Notes under the pieces: model-generated | Database searches by the model: none | What the model was told of the DNA's origin: nothing | What the model saw: only the letters and a program-made list of their open reading frames with translations | In this document: piece after piece, positions 44,576 through 54,298 of the stretch | How the letters are laid out: every line of letters begins with the position of its first letter | How positions within the stretch are numbered: position 1 is the stretch's first letter | Made by a program: the position numbers and the translations under genes | Source of the DNA: Parachlamydia acanthamoebae | GTDB lineage: Bacteria; Chlamydiota; Chlamydiia; Chlamydiales; Parachlamydiaceae | DNA: 64,000 nucleotides | NCBI RefSeq assembly: GCF_000875975.1 | Contig: NZ_BAWW01000028.1 | Location: 1-64,000 of the forward strand | Reading direction: 5' to 3'

Positions 44576-44950
44576 ATGAGAGAAAAAACTATGAATAAAA
44601 TTTCTGTATGTAAAAAGTTCAAAAAAGGCGATCGTGTTGTTGCAATTACAGGAAACGATCGTGGAAAAGCTGGCACAATCCTCAGATGCAGTGGCGACAG
44701 AGTTGTTGTACAAGGCCTCAACGTGCGCAAAAAGCACGTAAAGAAATCTGAGCAAAATCCAGCTGGGGGAATCCTGCCATTTGAGCAATCCATCCATGTT
44801 TCCAATTTGAAATTATGTGTTGCTGAAGATAAAGGGGTGAAGTTGCGTACTCGCGTTGACCAGAATGGAGACCGAGAATTATACTATAAGCTCGATGGTC
44901 AAGATGTCACCTATCGTTCACTTAAAAATTCAAACAGCAAGAAGAGTTAA
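44576..44950 (+). CDS. rplX: 50S ribosomal protein L24
   Basis: L24 (124 residues; 119 if the ATG at 44591 is used) is an early 23S assembly factor. The KOW motif [20 protein letters not shown] is intact, followed by [15 protein letters not shown] and the family's typical C-terminus. It follows rplN after two bases. GAGGTG lies nine bases before the first ATG. Confidence 0.96.
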   Translation: MREKTMNKISVCKKFKKGDRVVAITGNDRGKAGTILRCSGDRVVVQGLNVRKKHVKKSEQNPAGGILPFEQSIHVSNLKLCVAEDKGVKLRTRVDQNGDRELYYKLDGQDVTYRSLKNSNSKKS

Positions 44951-44952
44951 AA

Positions 44953-45510
44953 ATGTCTAGGTTAAAAAAGCGGTATCTGGAAACAGTCAAGCCCGAGCTG
45001 CATAAAAAATTTGGGTATACAAATCCTTGCCTGATCCCAGCTTTGAAAAAGATTGTGATCAACATGGGGATTGCAGAAGCAAGCAAGGATAAAAATGCTA
45101 TCCAAGATTGTGTTAATGAATTAACACTTATCTCAGGACAAAAGCCTATTATCACGAAAGCTAAGAAAGCGATTTCAAACTTTAAACTGCGCGAAAAGCA
45201 GCCCATTGGGATTAAAGTTACACTTCGCGGACAGAGAATGTTTGACTTTCTTGATCGTTTCTGTAATATTGTATGTCCTCGCATACGAGACTTCCGTGGC
45301 TTTCCTTCAAAATGTGATGGACGCGGAAACTATACGCTCGGATTGGATGACCAACAAGTGTTTCCAGAATTGAATCTCGATGATGTTAAAAAGACACAAG
45401 GGATGCATATAACCTTCGTTACAAGTACATCCAAGGATGAAGAGTGTGTGGAATTGCTTCGTTTGCTTGGACTTCCGTTTAAAAATTTACCTGTATCGGT
45501 AGCAGCTTAA
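44953..45510 (+). CDS. rplE: 50S ribosomal protein L5
   Basis: L5 (185 residues) binds 5S rRNA and touches S13 in the central bridge. Landmarks are [36 protein letters not shown], FNxR-like [18 protein letters not shown] and [20 protein letters not shown]. rpsN (S14), usually found behind rplE, is not here, as in other chlamydiae. Confidence 0.97.
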   Translation: MSRLKKRYLETVKPELHKKFGYTNPCLIPALKKIVINMGIAEASKDKNAIQDCVNELTLISGQKPIITKAKKAISNFKLREKQPIGIKVTLRGQRMFDFLDRFCNIVCPRIRDFRGFPSKCDGRGNYTLGLDDQQVFPELNLDDVKKTQGMHITFVTSTSKDEECVELLRLLGLPFKNLPVSVAA

Positions 45511-45527
45511 GAATAGGAGAAGGAATT

Positions 45528-45929
45528 ATGGCAGTTAGCGACCCAGTAGCCGATTTCCTCACAAGGATTCGCAATGCAAGTAGAGCACAACGCCGTTTTG
45601 TTGTGATTGGTTGGAGCAAACTCAAAGAAGGTATTGCGGAAATCCTTAAAGCCCAAGGGTTTATCGAAAGTTATCTGATTGAGAAAGATGAGAATCACCG
45701 TGGGATCATTAGAGTTTACTTGAAGTACACAGAAAGACGCGAGTCTGTAATTAAAGGTCTAGAAAGAGTTTCTAAGCCTGGCTTACGTCGATATGTAGGA
45801 CATGATGATATTCCGTTTTTCTATGGCGGCCTAGGGCTGTCAATTTTGTCAACTTCTCAAGGTTTATTACCTGGGGGAGAGGCGAAGAAAAGAAAAATTG
45901 GTGGCGAACTTTTGTGCCGAGTCTGGTAA
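45528..45929 (+). CDS. rpsH: 30S ribosomal protein S8
   Basis: S8 (133 residues) organises the central domain of 16S rRNA and in E. coli represses the spc operon. Motifs SDPVADFLTRIRNA, YIxY-like IRVYLKYTERRES and LSILSTSQGLLPGGEAKKRKIGGELLCRVW fit the family. It stands 17 bases behind rplE. Confidence 0.96.
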   Translation: MAVSDPVADFLTRIRNASRAQRRFVVIGWSKLKEGIAEILKAQGFIESYLIEKDENHRGIIRVYLKYTERRESVIKGLERVSKPGLRRYVGHDDIPFFYGGLGLSILSTSQGLLPGGEAKKRKIGGELLCRVW

Positions 45930-45946
45930 CTTCAATCGATGTGAAC

Positions 45947-45975
45947 AGCTGCCTGCCTTACGTAAGCAAGCAGCT
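45947..45975 (+). other. hairpin directly upstream of the rplF ribosome binding site
   Basis: AGCTGC (45947-45952) pairs with GCAGCT (45970-45975); the inner part (TGC/GCA, with the palindrome CTTACGTAAG) extends the stem with two mismatches. It ends three bases before the AAGGAG of rplF, in a 64-bp gap that is long for this cluster. Confidence 0.5.
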
Positions 45976-45993
45976 TTATAAGGAGTAAATGAA

Positions 45994-46539
45994 ATGTCGC
46001 GTAAAGGAAAACTTCCCATCTCAATCCCAAGCGGTGTTGAAGTTAAAGTCAATAATGGGGAAATCTCTGTAAAAGGACCTAAAGGTTCTTTGCATGGGAA
46101 AATCTTTCCTGAAATTGCTGTAAGCATCGAAGGAAATGAAGTTCATGTGCAATTGACAGAAGAAGCAAAAGATGCAGGAAACTTGCACGGCCTTTATCGC
46201 TCTCTTGTTCAAAATATGGTAACAGGGGCAGAAAAAGGTTTTCAGACTCGCTTAGAAATGATTGGAGTCGGATATCGTGCGTCCGTTCAAGGACAACTCT
46301 TGGATCTGCAGCTTGGTTTTTCACACCCAACTAAATTGCCAATTCCTCAAGGAATTCAAGTTGAAGTTGCTGAAAAAAACACTGTAATTATTGTTTCTGG
46401 TGTTGATAAACAAAAAGTTGGACAGTTTGCCGCAATAATCCGCGCAATGAGACCACCTGAGCCATACCAAGGAAAAGGTATTCGCTATGCAGGGGAGTAT
46501 GTTCGCAGAAAAGATGGAAAATCAGCTTCCAAAAAATAA
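45994..46539 (+). CDS. rplF: 50S ribosomal protein L6
   Basis: L6 (181 residues) is located near the sarcin-ricin loop. Two repeated alpha/beta domains are visible; the signatures are ISIPSGVEVKVNNGEISVKGPKG, GVGYRASVQG and PEPYQGKGIRYAGE. The ATG has AAGGAG ten bases upstream. Confidence 0.97.
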   Translation: MSRKGKLPISIPSGVEVKVNNGEISVKGPKGSLHGKIFPEIAVSIEGNEVHVQLTEEAKDAGNLHGLYRSLVQNMVTGAEKGFQTRLEMIGVGYRASVQGQLLDLQLGFSHPTKLPIPQGIQVEVAEKNTVIIVSGVDKQKVGQFAAIIRAMRPPEPYQGKGIRYAGEYVRRKDGKSASKK

Positions 46540-46602
46540 TGCTCATTTATTGCGTGCGTGATTGTTTAAGCAATAAAGTACAAATTGTTTAATAAGGTTG
46601 TT

Positions 46603-46971
46603 ATGGGATCAGAACTTAGAATTCAGACGATTCGCAAAAAACGAACAATGCGAATTCGTAAAAAAATTCATGGGACCAGTGTGGAACCACGTCTGTGCGT
46701 TGTTAAAAGCAACAAGCATCTACAAGTGCAGTTGATTAATGATGATGCTGGAGTAACTCTTGGCTCAGTCGCAACGTTCTCGAAAGAATATCGCGGAAGC
46801 GAATTCGGCAAAAAAAGCAAGCAAGCTGCCCGCAAATTAGGCGAGCATATTGCAAAGATTGCTTCTGAACAGAACATTAAAGCAGCCAAGTTTGATCGTG
46901 GTCCAGCTAAATTCCACGGAGTTTTAGCCGAACTTAAAGATGCGGCAGTTGCTGCCGGTTTGAAGTGCTAA
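46603..46971 (+). CDS. rplR: 50S ribosomal protein L18
   Basis: L18 (122 residues) binds 5S rRNA. Motifs PRLCVVKSNKHLQVQLINDD, LAT-like LGSVATFSKEY and FDRGPAKFHGVLAELKDAAVAAGL are intact. The start is ATG 46603, behind AAGG at five bases; an earlier in-frame TTG at 46585 is less likely. Confidence 0.96.
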   Translation: MGSELRIQTIRKKRTMRIRKKIHGTSVEPRLCVVKSNKHLQVQLINDDAGVTLGSVATFSKEYRGSEFGKKSKQAARKLGEHIAKIASEQNIKAAKFDRGPAKFHGVLAELKDAAVAAGLKC

Positions 46972-47011
46972 TAGCGCTGGCATCATTTCCAATTAATTTT
47001 AGGATGTTTAA

Positions 47012-47512
47012 ATGACAAGACAAGCAGAAGGTCAGAAGAAAGAAAAAAAAGGCAGCGAGTTGACTGAAAAAGTCCTCTATATTAATCGCTGTTCAAAAGT
47101 TGTCAAGGGTGGACGTAAGTTCAGCTTCTCCGCTCTTATTCTCGTTGCAGATGGAAAAGGAAAAGTCGGCTATGGCTTTGCTAAAGCGAACGAATTGACC
47201 GATGCAATCCGTAAAGGTGGCGAAGCTGCAAGAAAGAATCTCGCTTCTTACGAAATGGAAGGGACGACTATTCCTCACGAAATTACAGTGACTTGGGATG
47301 GAGCAACAGTGATGTTGAAACCAGCTCCTGAAGGCTCTGGAGTGATCGCAGGATCTAAAGTACGTGCTGTATTGGAAATGGCCGGTTATACAGATGTAAT
47401 GGCTAAAAATTTGCGTTCAAGCAATCCAATTAACATCGTAAAAGCAACTTTTAAAGGTTTATCGCTATTGCGTAGCCGTCAAAAGATGAAACAAGTTAGA
47501 GGTTTAGCATGA
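47012..47512 (+). CDS. rpsE: 30S ribosomal protein S5
   Basis: S5 (166 residues) is needed for decoding accuracy. The double-stranded RNA-binding domain VLYINRCSKVVKGGRKFSFSA and the C-terminal AGSKVRAVLEMAGYTDVMAKNL match the family. Its stop overlaps the ATG of rplO by four bases; rpmD (L30), commonly placed between them, is missing as in Chlamydiaceae. Confidence 0.97.
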   Translation: MTRQAEGQKKEKKGSELTEKVLYINRCSKVVKGGRKFSFSALILVADGKGKVGYGFAKANELTDAIRKGGEAARKNLASYEMEGTTIPHEITVTWDGATVMLKPAPEGSGVIAGSKVRAVLEMAGYTDVMAKNLRSSNPINIVKATFKGLSLLRSRQKMKQVRGLA

Positions 47513-47964
47513 TTACACTTGGAACATTAAAAAATGATTTGCGCGGAAGAAAACAAGTTCGACGCGTAGGACGAGGAGTTGGTTCCGGTGTAGGTAAAAC
47601 TTGCGGCCGTGGACAAAAAGGTGCTGGAGCACGTTCAGGCTATAAGCGTCGCTTAGGCTATGAAGGTGGTCAGTTCCGTCTTTTCGCAAAGCTTCCAATT
47701 CGTGGATTTTCCAACGCACGCTTTAGAAAAGAATTAGATGTTGTCAATTTAAGCCAAATCGATCAAGCCTATGAAGATGGCGAAGTTGTAAATGCAGAGA
47801 CACTAGCAGACAAAGGTCTTTTAAGTGGTCGTACTCACGGAGTAAAAATTCTCGGTGATGGCGAATTAACTAAGAAAGTAACTTTTGAAGTGCACAGTTT
47901 GTCAGCAGCTGCACGTGATAAACTCCAAAAAGCGAAAATTACGTTTCAACTTTCGAGGTCTTAA
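47509..47964 (+). CDS. rplO: 50S ribosomal protein L15
   Basis: L15 (151 residues) stabilises late 50S assembly. The basic, glycine-rich N-terminus (RVGRGVGSGVGKTCGRGQKGAGARSG) and the C-terminal KVTFEVHSLSAAARDKL are normal. It is coupled to rpsE by the ATGA overlap and followed by a 130-bp gap with a promoter for secY. Confidence 0.96.
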   Translation: MITLGTLKNDLRGRKQVRRVGRGVGSGVGKTCGRGQKGAGARSGYKRRLGYEGGQFRLFAKLPIRGFSNARFRKELDVVNLSQIDQAYEDGEVVNAETLADKGLLSGRTHGVKILGDGELTKKVTFEVHSLSAAARDKLQKAKITFQLSRS

Positions 47965-48027
47965 TTTGCTATGCACTTTTTCGCATTCATGCAAAGCTTC
48001 GATTGAAAACATCAGTTAATTTTATGC

Positions 48028-48057
48028 TTGCTTGTACGATTTCAAGTAGTTTACAAT
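48028..48057 (+). promoter_or_regulatory. candidate promoter of secY-rpsM-rpsK
   Basis: TTGCTT (48028-48033) and TACAAT (48052-48057), spacing 18 bases, about 38 bases ahead of the secY start. Confidence 0.55.
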
Positions 48058-48094
48058 AGATCAAACGGAAAGTTAAAGCTAAGGATTAAATGCG

Positions 48095-49465
48095 ATGTTT
48101 AGTGAAGTGCAACGAGTCTTTCAAATTCCTGAACTGAGAAATAAAATTCTTTTTACCTTGCTCATGCTATTTGTATGCAGGATAGGGGGATTTATTCCTG
48201 TTCCAGGAATTAACGGTGAAATAGCTGTCAGTTTTTTTAGACATGCGACAGGAGGAGGCCAAAATCTCTTCCAAATGGTAGATATTTTTTCGGGCGGAGC
48301 TTTCTCTCAAATGACTGTTATTGCATTGGGGGTCGTTCCATACATTTCTGCTTCTATTATTTTGCAGCTGCTCGTTGCTCTTTGGCCATCTCTACAGCGT
48401 GAATTACGCGAAAATGGGGAAGCGGCAAAGCGAAAAATCAATAAAATGACTCGTATTTTGACGGTTGTACTGTCTGTTTTGCAATCAGGTTTGTTTGCAA
48501 GATATGCGCTGCAAATCAATATGTCAAAGCCAGGTATCGTCGCTGGTGAACTCTTGGATATTCAAGCCTTTGGCGTGCCATGGCTTTTTTATCTCATTAC
48601 CATCGCAACGATGACGACTGGAACGGTCTTTTTAATGTGGATTGGTGAGCAGATTACAGATCGGGGAATTGGAAACGGAATGAGTTTGATTATTACGTTG
48701 GGAATTCTCTCTCAAATCCCTACGGCTTTGGGACTCATTTTCCAGCAACTTAATTTGAACTCGCAAGAACCTGGACAAATGAATTTAGCTAGTGTCCTGG
48801 TTTTAGTCGCTGTGTTTGTGCTTGTCACAATTGCAACAATTCTCATTATTCAAGGGCATAGGCGAATCCCCTTGCAGTATGCAAGGCGTGTTGTTGGAAG
48901 AAAAGAAGTGCAAGGCGGAACCTCGTATATTCCACTTAAAGTGAACTATGCAGGTGTTATTCCGGTTATCTTTGCATCTTCATTGTTATTATTCCCTGCA
49001 ACGCTTGGTGCTTTCTTGGGTCATGGTAATTGGTTAGGAGAGGTCGCCAGCTGGGTTTCGCCAGGAAGTAGTGTGTATATGGCTTTGTTTGTATTGCTCA
49101 TTATCTTCTTCACTTATTTCTGGACAGCAACTCAGTTCAGACCCGATCAGATCGCATCTGATATGAAGAAAAATGGGGCTTTTGTTCCAGGTGTTCGTCA
49201 AGGAAAACCGACTCAAGACTACCTGGAAAACACGATGAATAAAATTACGTTGCTCGGAGCTCTCTTTTTGGCAGGAATTGCTATTCTTCCAACATTAGTT
49301 GGTCGCTTTTTAGGAATTCCACAGACAATTAGTTATTTCTTTGGAGGGACAGCTTTATTAATTCTCGTGGGTGTTGTTTTAGACACAATGAAGCAAGTTG
49401 AGTCTCACCTTCTTATGAAGCGTTACGATGGTTTTATGAAGCGTGGACGGATCAGAGGAAGATAA
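48095..49465 (+). CDS. secY: preprotein translocase subunit SecY
   Basis: The pore-forming subunit of the Sec channel, 456 residues with ten membrane helices. Conserved parts are [12 protein letters not shown] at the first helix, [25 protein letters not shown] (plug and lateral gate), GIGNGMSL, the [13 protein letters not shown] loop with its essential arginines, and [13 protein letters not shown]. All lipoproteins and exported envelope proteins of this genome depend on it. Its place between L15 and S13 is the standard one; adk, map and rpmJ, often adjacent in other bacteria, are lacking. Confidence 0.97.
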   Translation: MFSEVQRVFQIPELRNKILFTLLMLFVCRIGGFIPVPGINGEIAVSFFRHATGGGQNLFQMVDIFSGGAFSQMTVIALGVVPYISASIILQLLVALWPSLQRELRENGEAAKRKINKMTRILTVVLSVLQSGLFARYALQINMSKPGIVAGELLDIQAFGVPWLFYLITIATMTTGTVFLMWIGEQITDRGIGNGMSLIITLGILSQIPTALGLIFQQLNLNSQEPGQMNLASVLVLVAVFVLVTIATILIIQGHRRIPLQYARRVVGRKEVQGGTSYIPLKVNYAGVIPVIFASSLLLFPATLGAFLGHGNWLGEVASWVSPGSSVYMALFVLLIIFFTYFWTATQFRPDQIASDMKKNGAFVPGVRQGKPTQDYLENTMNKITLLGALFLAGIAILPTLVGRFLGIPQTISYFFGGTALLILVGVVLDTMKQVESHLLMKRYDGFMKRGRIRGR

Positions 49466-49543
49466 ATACGTTTTCTTTTGAACAAAAAGAATATGTGTGA
49501 TAAATTATCAAGTTCAATTTCATGTAATTAGTAGGAGATTTGA

Positions 49544-49912
49544 ATGCCTAGAATTATCGGTATCGATATACCGGATAATAAAAGATTAGAAATTAGTTTG
49601 ACATATATCTATGGATTAGGTCGTCGTCTAGCTAATGAGATTATTGCAAAGCTGGGTTTAGACCCTAACATGCGTGCCCACAAATTGACAGAAGATGAGA
49701 TTGCAAGTATCAACGCATTGCTCCAGTCTCAATATGTCGTTGAAGGGGACCTCAAACGTCAAGTTCAAAACAACATTAAACGATTAATTAGCATCCATTC
49801 CTATCGTGGACAAAGACATCGTGTTGGACTTCCAGTCCGTGGACAACGTACTCGTACTAATGCTAGAACGAGAAAAGGCCGTCGTAAGACAGTGGCTAAT
49901 AAGAAAAAATAA
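49544..49912 (+). CDS. rpsM: 30S ribosomal protein S13
   Basis: S13 (122 residues) contacts P-site tRNA and L5. The motifs [50 protein letters not shown] and the basic tail are complete. AGGAG lies before the ATG. Confidence 0.97.
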   Translation: MPRIIGIDIPDNKRLEISLTYIYGLGRRLANEIIAKLGLDPNMRAHKLTEDEIASINALLQSQYVVEGDLKRQVQNNIKRLISIHSYRGQRHRVGLPVRGQRTRTNARTRKGRRKTVANKKK

Positions 49913-49929
49913 GAGAGGAGTGAATCACT

Positions 49930-50340
49930 TTGTCTAAGCAGGTCGTAAACAAAAAAGCAGCAGCTGCAAAGCCTAAGAAAAAGTTGCACGCACACGTCCC
50001 ATCAGGCGTCGCACATGTTAAAGCAACTTTTAACAATACGATTGTATCCATCACGGATCCGAATGGAAATGTTGTTTCATGGGCAAGCGCAGGAAAAGTT
50101 AATTTCTCCGGTTCACGTAAATCTTCTGCATTCGCTGCAACAGTTGCGGCACAAGACGCAGCAAAATTAGCGATGTCTGTTGGAATGCGCGAAGTAGAAG
50201 TTAAGTTAAAAGGGCCAGGTGCAGGACGCGAGTCAGCTGTGCGTGGTTTGCAAGGTGCAGGATTGTTGATTACTTCAATCCGTGATGTAACTCCTTGCCC
50301 ACATAATGGATGCAGACCTCCTAAAAGACGTCGTGTATAA
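49930..50340 (+). CDS. rpsK: 30S ribosomal protein S11
   Basis: S11 (136 residues) forms part of the mRNA exit path. Landmarks are [37 protein letters not shown] and [11 protein letters not shown]...[14 protein letters not shown]. Translation starts at TTG 49930 after GAGAGGAG, an unusual start codon for a ribosomal gene. rpsD is not behind it, as in Chlamydiaceae. Confidence 0.96.
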   Translation: MSKQVVNKKAAAAKPKKKLHAHVPSGVAHVKATFNNTIVSITDPNGNVVSWASAGKVNFSGSRKSSAFAATVAAQDAAKLAMSVGMREVEVKLKGPGAGRESAVRGLQGAGLLITSIRDVTPCPHNGCRPPKRRRV

Positions 50341-50368
50341 CCATTTTTATCTGCAATGTGAATCATCA

Positions 50369-50397
50369 ATGATTTAAGGCAGAATTAACGCTATAAT
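50369..50397 (+). promoter_or_regulatory. candidate promoter of rpoA-rplQ
   Basis: A perfect TATAAT (50392-50397) with a weak -35 (ATGATT, 50369-50374) at 17 bases, in the 129-bp gap before rpoA. Confidence 0.5.
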
Positions 50398-50469
50398 CTT
50401 TCGATTCTTTGTGAATCAACTCTCGAAGAGCGAGAACAGTTTATTTTATTTTTTATGAGGAGTGACTTC

Positions 50470-51585
50470 ATGGCAGTCAAGTATGGTAAGTTTGAAATCC
50501 CTCAGCAAATTTCTGTGGATGAGGAAACGCTAAGCCAGACGTTTGGTCGTTTTATTGCAGAACCCTTTGAAAAAGGATTCGGCCACACTGTGGGAAATTC
50601 TCTCCGCCGCATGATGCTTTCTTCACTTGAAGCGCCTGCTATTGTTTCTGTACGAATTGAAGGAATTTCTCATGAATACATGGCGATAGAGGGGATCGTT
50701 GAGGATATGACAAACATTATCCTTAACTTGAAAGGGGCGTTAATACGCAAGCTTCCATTAGATGATGCACCAAATTCGCGCGATGATCGCATTGTAACTT
50801 CTATTTTAGAAATTACACAAGACGATCTCGATAAAAATCATGGGAAATACCATGTAACATTAGGCGATGTCTTTACAGAGGGGAATTATGAAGTTGTGAA
50901 TCCTCAACTTCACCTATTCACTGTAACACAGCCAATGAAAAGACAAGTTGATTTGCGTGTTGTAATTGGACGTGGATATGTTCCATCTGATCGTTTAGAC
51001 GTTCATGGAAAAACGTCAGATGAAATTTTGATTGACGCAGCTTTTTCTCCAGTACGATTGGTTAACTATGCTGTAGAAAATACACGTGTCGGACAAGATA
51101 CTGACTTTGATCGATTGCTTTTAGAAATCACAACCGATGGTCGAGTTACACCAGCAGAAGCTCTTGCATTTGCCGCTCAAATTGGTGTTAAACACATGTC
51201 TGTGTTTACACACATCAATCCACACTTGTTGTTGTTTGATGAAGGGCAATCACGTGATGATGCAGATCAAGATGCGATTATGGCAAAACTTGCATTACGT
51301 ATCGATGAAATTGAATTGTCGGTGCGTTCTACAAATTGCTTAAGTGGAGCCAATATTGATACGATTGCCGAGCTTGTTTCCATACCAGAGCGTCGTATGC
51401 TTGAGTTCCGCAACTTTGGTAAGAAATCTTTGAATGAAATCAAAGCAAAATTAACTGAAATGGGACTTCACCTCGGAATGGATTTATCTAAATATGGAAT
51501 TACTGCGGATAACGTCAAAGAGAAAATCGCCCAGTACCATAAAGAAGCTAAAGACAAATCAGATGTATTAAAAAGTGAAGAATAG
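50470..51585 (+). CDS. rpoA: RNA polymerase alpha subunit
   Basis: The assembly platform of RNA polymerase, 371 residues. The N-terminal domain has [23 protein letters not shown]; the C-terminal domain has [14 protein letters not shown] and [15 protein letters not shown], which bind UP elements and activators. An in-frame ATG at 50455 exists, but GAGGAG seven bases before 50470 and the family's N-terminus ([11 protein letters not shown]) favour the later start. The C-terminal tail (about 25 residues, lysine-rich) is longer than in E. coli. Confidence 0.97.
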   Translation: MAVKYGKFEIPQQISVDEETLSQTFGRFIAEPFEKGFGHTVGNSLRRMMLSSLEAPAIVSVRIEGISHEYMAIEGIVEDMTNIILNLKGALIRKLPLDDAPNSRDDRIVTSILEITQDDLDKNHGKYHVTLGDVFTEGNYEVVNPQLHLFTVTQPMKRQVDLRVVIGRGYVPSDRLDVHGKTSDEILIDAAFSPVRLVNYAVENTRVGQDTDFDRLLLEITTDGRVTPAEALAFAAQIGVKHMSVFTHINPHLLLFDEGQSRDDADQDAIMAKLALRIDEIELSVRSTNCLSGANIDTIAELVSIPERRMLEFRNFGKKSLNEIKAKLTEMGLHLGMDLSKYGITADNVKEKIAQYHKEAKDKSDVLKSEE

Positions 51586-51596
51586 TTAGGTATATT

Positions 51597-52025
51597 ATGA
51601 GACATAAGAAAAATACATGTAAACTTGGCCGAACATCATCTCACCGCAGAGCAATGTTTGCCAATATGTTAAAATCTTTGATTGATGAAGAGCGTATTGT
51701 AACAACCGTTGCTAAAGCAAAAGCTTTGCGAAGTTATGCAGATCAAATGGTTACGCTAGCAAAGAGAAATACACTTGCAACTCGTCGTCAAGCAATTGCG
51801 GAATTGATGATTCGCTTTAATCCTTTGACAGATAAAGAAGAGAGAGCTGCTCGTAATGGTGATACAGCTGCTTACAATACAGACCGAAGAGTGATCCAAA
51901 AGTTATTTGGTGAGCTGGGTCCTCGTTTTACAGAGCGTCAAGGCGGATATACACGTCTTATTAAAAGCAAAAGACGTGTTGGTGACAATGCACAAACTTG
52001 TGTAATCGAATATCTTGCTGACTAG
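51597..52025 (+). CDS. rplQ: 50S ribosomal protein L17
   Basis: L17 (142 residues) lies at the back of the tunnel exit. It begins [24 protein letters not shown], the family signature, and continues with [23 protein letters not shown] final segment typical of the family ([25 protein letters not shown]) is present. It ends the cluster ahead of a terminator. Confidence 0.96.
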   Translation: MRHKKNTCKLGRTSSHRRAMFANMLKSLIDEERIVTTVAKAKALRSYADQMVTLAKRNTLATRRQAIAELMIRFNPLTDKEERAARNGDTAAYNTDRRVIQKLFGELGPRFTERQGGYTRLIKSKRRVGDNAQTCVIEYLAD

Positions 52026-52052
52026 TATCTTCTCTTAATGACTTTATCATTT

Positions 52053-52086
52053 AAAACCTCACAGGTTAGCTTGTGAGGTTTTTTTA
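52053..52086. terminator. intrinsic terminator of the ribosomal cluster
   Basis: AAAACCTCACA (52053-52063) pairs with TGTGAGGTTTT (52072-52082) over 11 bp with an eight-base loop and further T residues. A residues on the opposite side let it serve the converging chemoreceptor gene as well. Confidence 0.9.
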
Positions 52087-52087
52087 T

Positions 52088-54142
52088 TTAGTGATTCGTT
52101 GGCATCATTTCTTTTATTTCAGCTGATACTTGGTTCAAATTGTGGACAAATCCCATGAATTGAGGAAGAGAAGTGCTGGTCTGTTGGGTCGCATCTCCCA
52201 ATAAATGGAGGGCACTTTGTAATTGATTGGTGTAGTTGAGCTGATTTTTTAATTCTCTGGAGACTTTTTCAAAGGCTGATGCCTGTTGGTGAATATTCTC
52301 AATAATTTTAGTTAGCTGTGAATTTAGATTTGTGGCTTGTGTGACACTCCCTCTAATCTCTTCGGAAAATTTATCGATTCCCATCACTCCAGCTGAAACA
52401 GCCGAAACCATTTCATTGATCATTTTTTCAATATCGAACGTTGCATTAGCTGTTTGGTCAGCCAATCGTCTAATTTCTCTTGCAATCACAGAAAAACTAC
52501 GCCCATGCTCCCCCGCTTTTTCGGCTTCGATCGCCGCATTGAGCGAGAGAAGATTTGTCTGATCCGCGACTTTGGAAATGGTGGTGATCACATTTGTAAT
52601 GATGCCTGCTTTTTCGTTTAAAATTCCAAGCTTTGAAGCGATCCCTCCAGTTGTTTCAACAAGCTCGCGAATGGTTTGTTCCATTTGATTTAAATCAATA
52701 TGGCTAGAATGGGCTAACGCAGCTGTCTGCTCACTTCGATTATTCATATCTTGGACCATTTTTCCAAATTCATTAGCATTTGAAGATAATTGATGGATCA
52801 TTTCGGTGATTTGTTTAGAAGCCGTTTGTTGTTGCAAAAGCAAATCTTCTTGCTGCTTTGAGACGGCAGAAATTTGATTTGTGGTGGTGGTGATATGAAT
52901 TCCGGCCGTGTGAAATTTTTCGGCTTGTGTACGCGCTTTTTCTGAAAGATTATTAAAAGCAATTCCTATTTGGGCAAACTCTTCAGGCATATCGAGAGAG
53001 ATTTCCTTTGGGGATTCTCCTTGAATCCACTCATAGGTTTTTTCAAGAATTTCATGCATGGCATCTAGGCATTGCACCATGGTGATCCATCCGACCAATA
53101 TTAAAAAGGCTGTAATCAAGATAATGGCAAGAATGGTGAGATTCTGTCGTTTAATAAAATGGTCGAAATGCATTTGAAGGAGACTTTCAATTTGTTCGGC
53201 GGCAGTATTCCATAGCTGAAAGCTTTTTTGTAGAGTTTTGTCTCCCAAATTAGCAAATTGTTCGGGATTAACAGCGATTCGATTGACGTTAATAATATTG
53301 TTTTCTGCAAATTGTAAAAGTTCTTCGGATCCAATTAAGTATTTTCTCAGAGATTCATAGAAATCATTAAGGGGAGATTGGTTTGTTTGATTAACTGCAA
53401 TATTTTGTAGATACAAATGAGAGCTAAGGAGGTTGGATCGAAATGTTTCAATCGCATTTAAAAGATTTAGGCGATTTGTTCCCACTAATTTACCTGCATG
53501 AATTGCATTTTCACCATAGATTAAAATTTTGACGAGCTGCTCTTGGATCGTTGGAAGCTGGCTCATCACGCTTCGCATATAATAATGATTCTTAGGATCT
53601 ATTTCCAAGCTTGTATTTTGAGAGAGATTTGCATAGGAAACAAGAGAATGAATTTCTTTGATAAGTTGCTCGTGGTACAGATCGCTATTCAAAAGAGGTT
53701 GTTGTTCAAGTGGTATTTTAAGAAGGTTTTTCCAGTCTTCTTCAATCCCAATGGAAAGCAACCAATTTTCGGATGGGTTGTAAGGACGTTGTTGAAGAAC
53801 ATGAAAAAGGTTTTTCGGTTTATGAGGAGATACCTTAATTCTTTCAAATTGTTGGCTAATTTGATCTTGAAGTGTTTTTAAGGAATCTTTTAAAAAAGAT
53901 TCCCCATTGTAGATACGGTGAATCAATAATTGGTGCTTATATAAACCTTGCAAAAGGTTAGACATTTCTCGATTGTATTGGATATTTTCTATTTCAGTTT
54001 TTATGAATTGATTGCTAAAGTTTTTGACTTTAAAAATATAGTATAAAGAAAGACTCATGAGCAAAAGAGTAAGCGCGAAAATAATAAAGAACTTTGTTTT
54101 GATGCTTGTTTTTCTAAAGAGCTGAAATAGTGGGGGTGTCAT
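52088..54142 (-). CDS. methyl-accepting chemotaxis protein-like receptor
   Basis: A 684-residue transmembrane receptor with a membrane helix at about 17-37, a periplasmic sensor domain of about 290 residues without known fold, a second helix at about 330-350, a HAMP-like linker and a long coiled-coil signalling domain. The hairpin tip is ADQTNLLSLNAAIEAEKAGEHGRSFSVIAREIRRLADQT, near 525-560, close to the canonical tip that binds CheA and CheW. Typical methylation helices are less clear. Obligate intracellular chlamydiae are mostly non-motile and no che gene lies nearby, so the receptor may signal to something other than a flagellar motor. It is transcribed alone. Confidence 0.88.
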   Translation of the reverse strand: MTPPLFQLFRKTSIKTKFFIIFALTLLLMSLSLYYIFKVKNFSNQFIKTEIENIQYNREMSNLLQGLYKHQLLIHRIYNGESFLKDSLKTLQDQISQQFERIKVSPHKPKNLFHVLQQRPYNPSENWLLSIGIEEDWKNLLKIPLEQQPLLNSDLYHEQLIKEIHSLVSYANLSQNTSLEIDPKNHYYMRSVMSQLPTIQEQLVKILIYGENAIHAGKLVGTNRLNLLNAIETFRSNLLSSHLYLQNIAVNQTNQSPLNDFYESLRKYLIGSEELLQFAENNIINVNRIAVNPEQFANLGDKTLQKSFQLWNTAAEQIESLLQMHFDHFIKRQNLTILAIILITAFLILVGWITMVQCLDAMHEILEKTYEWIQGESPKEISLDMPEEFAQIGIAFNNLSEKARTQAEKFHTAGIHITTTTNQISAVSKQQEDLLLQQQTASKQITEMIHQLSSNANEFGKMVQDMNNRSEQTAALAHSSHIDLNQMEQTIRELVETTGGIASKLGILNEKAGIITNVITTISKVADQTNLLSLNAAIEAEKAGEHGRSFSVIAREIRRLADQTANATFDIEKMINEMVSAVSAGVMGIDKFSEEIRGSVTQATNLNSQLTKIIENIHQQASAFEKVSRELKNQLNYTNQLQSALHLLGDATQQTSTSLPQFMGFVHNLNQVSAEIKEMMPTNH

Positions 54143-54298
54143 TAAAATTCCTTTATGCTATTTTTCTAGATTTTCTAGTGGAATTTTTTTTTTAGCAATA
54201 AGCATTTTAGTTTAAAATTGACAAAATCATAACTCAACTGATAGCATGCACTTACGTTTTATTAAAAAAGAATTTATTCCATTCGAATGAGGATTGGC

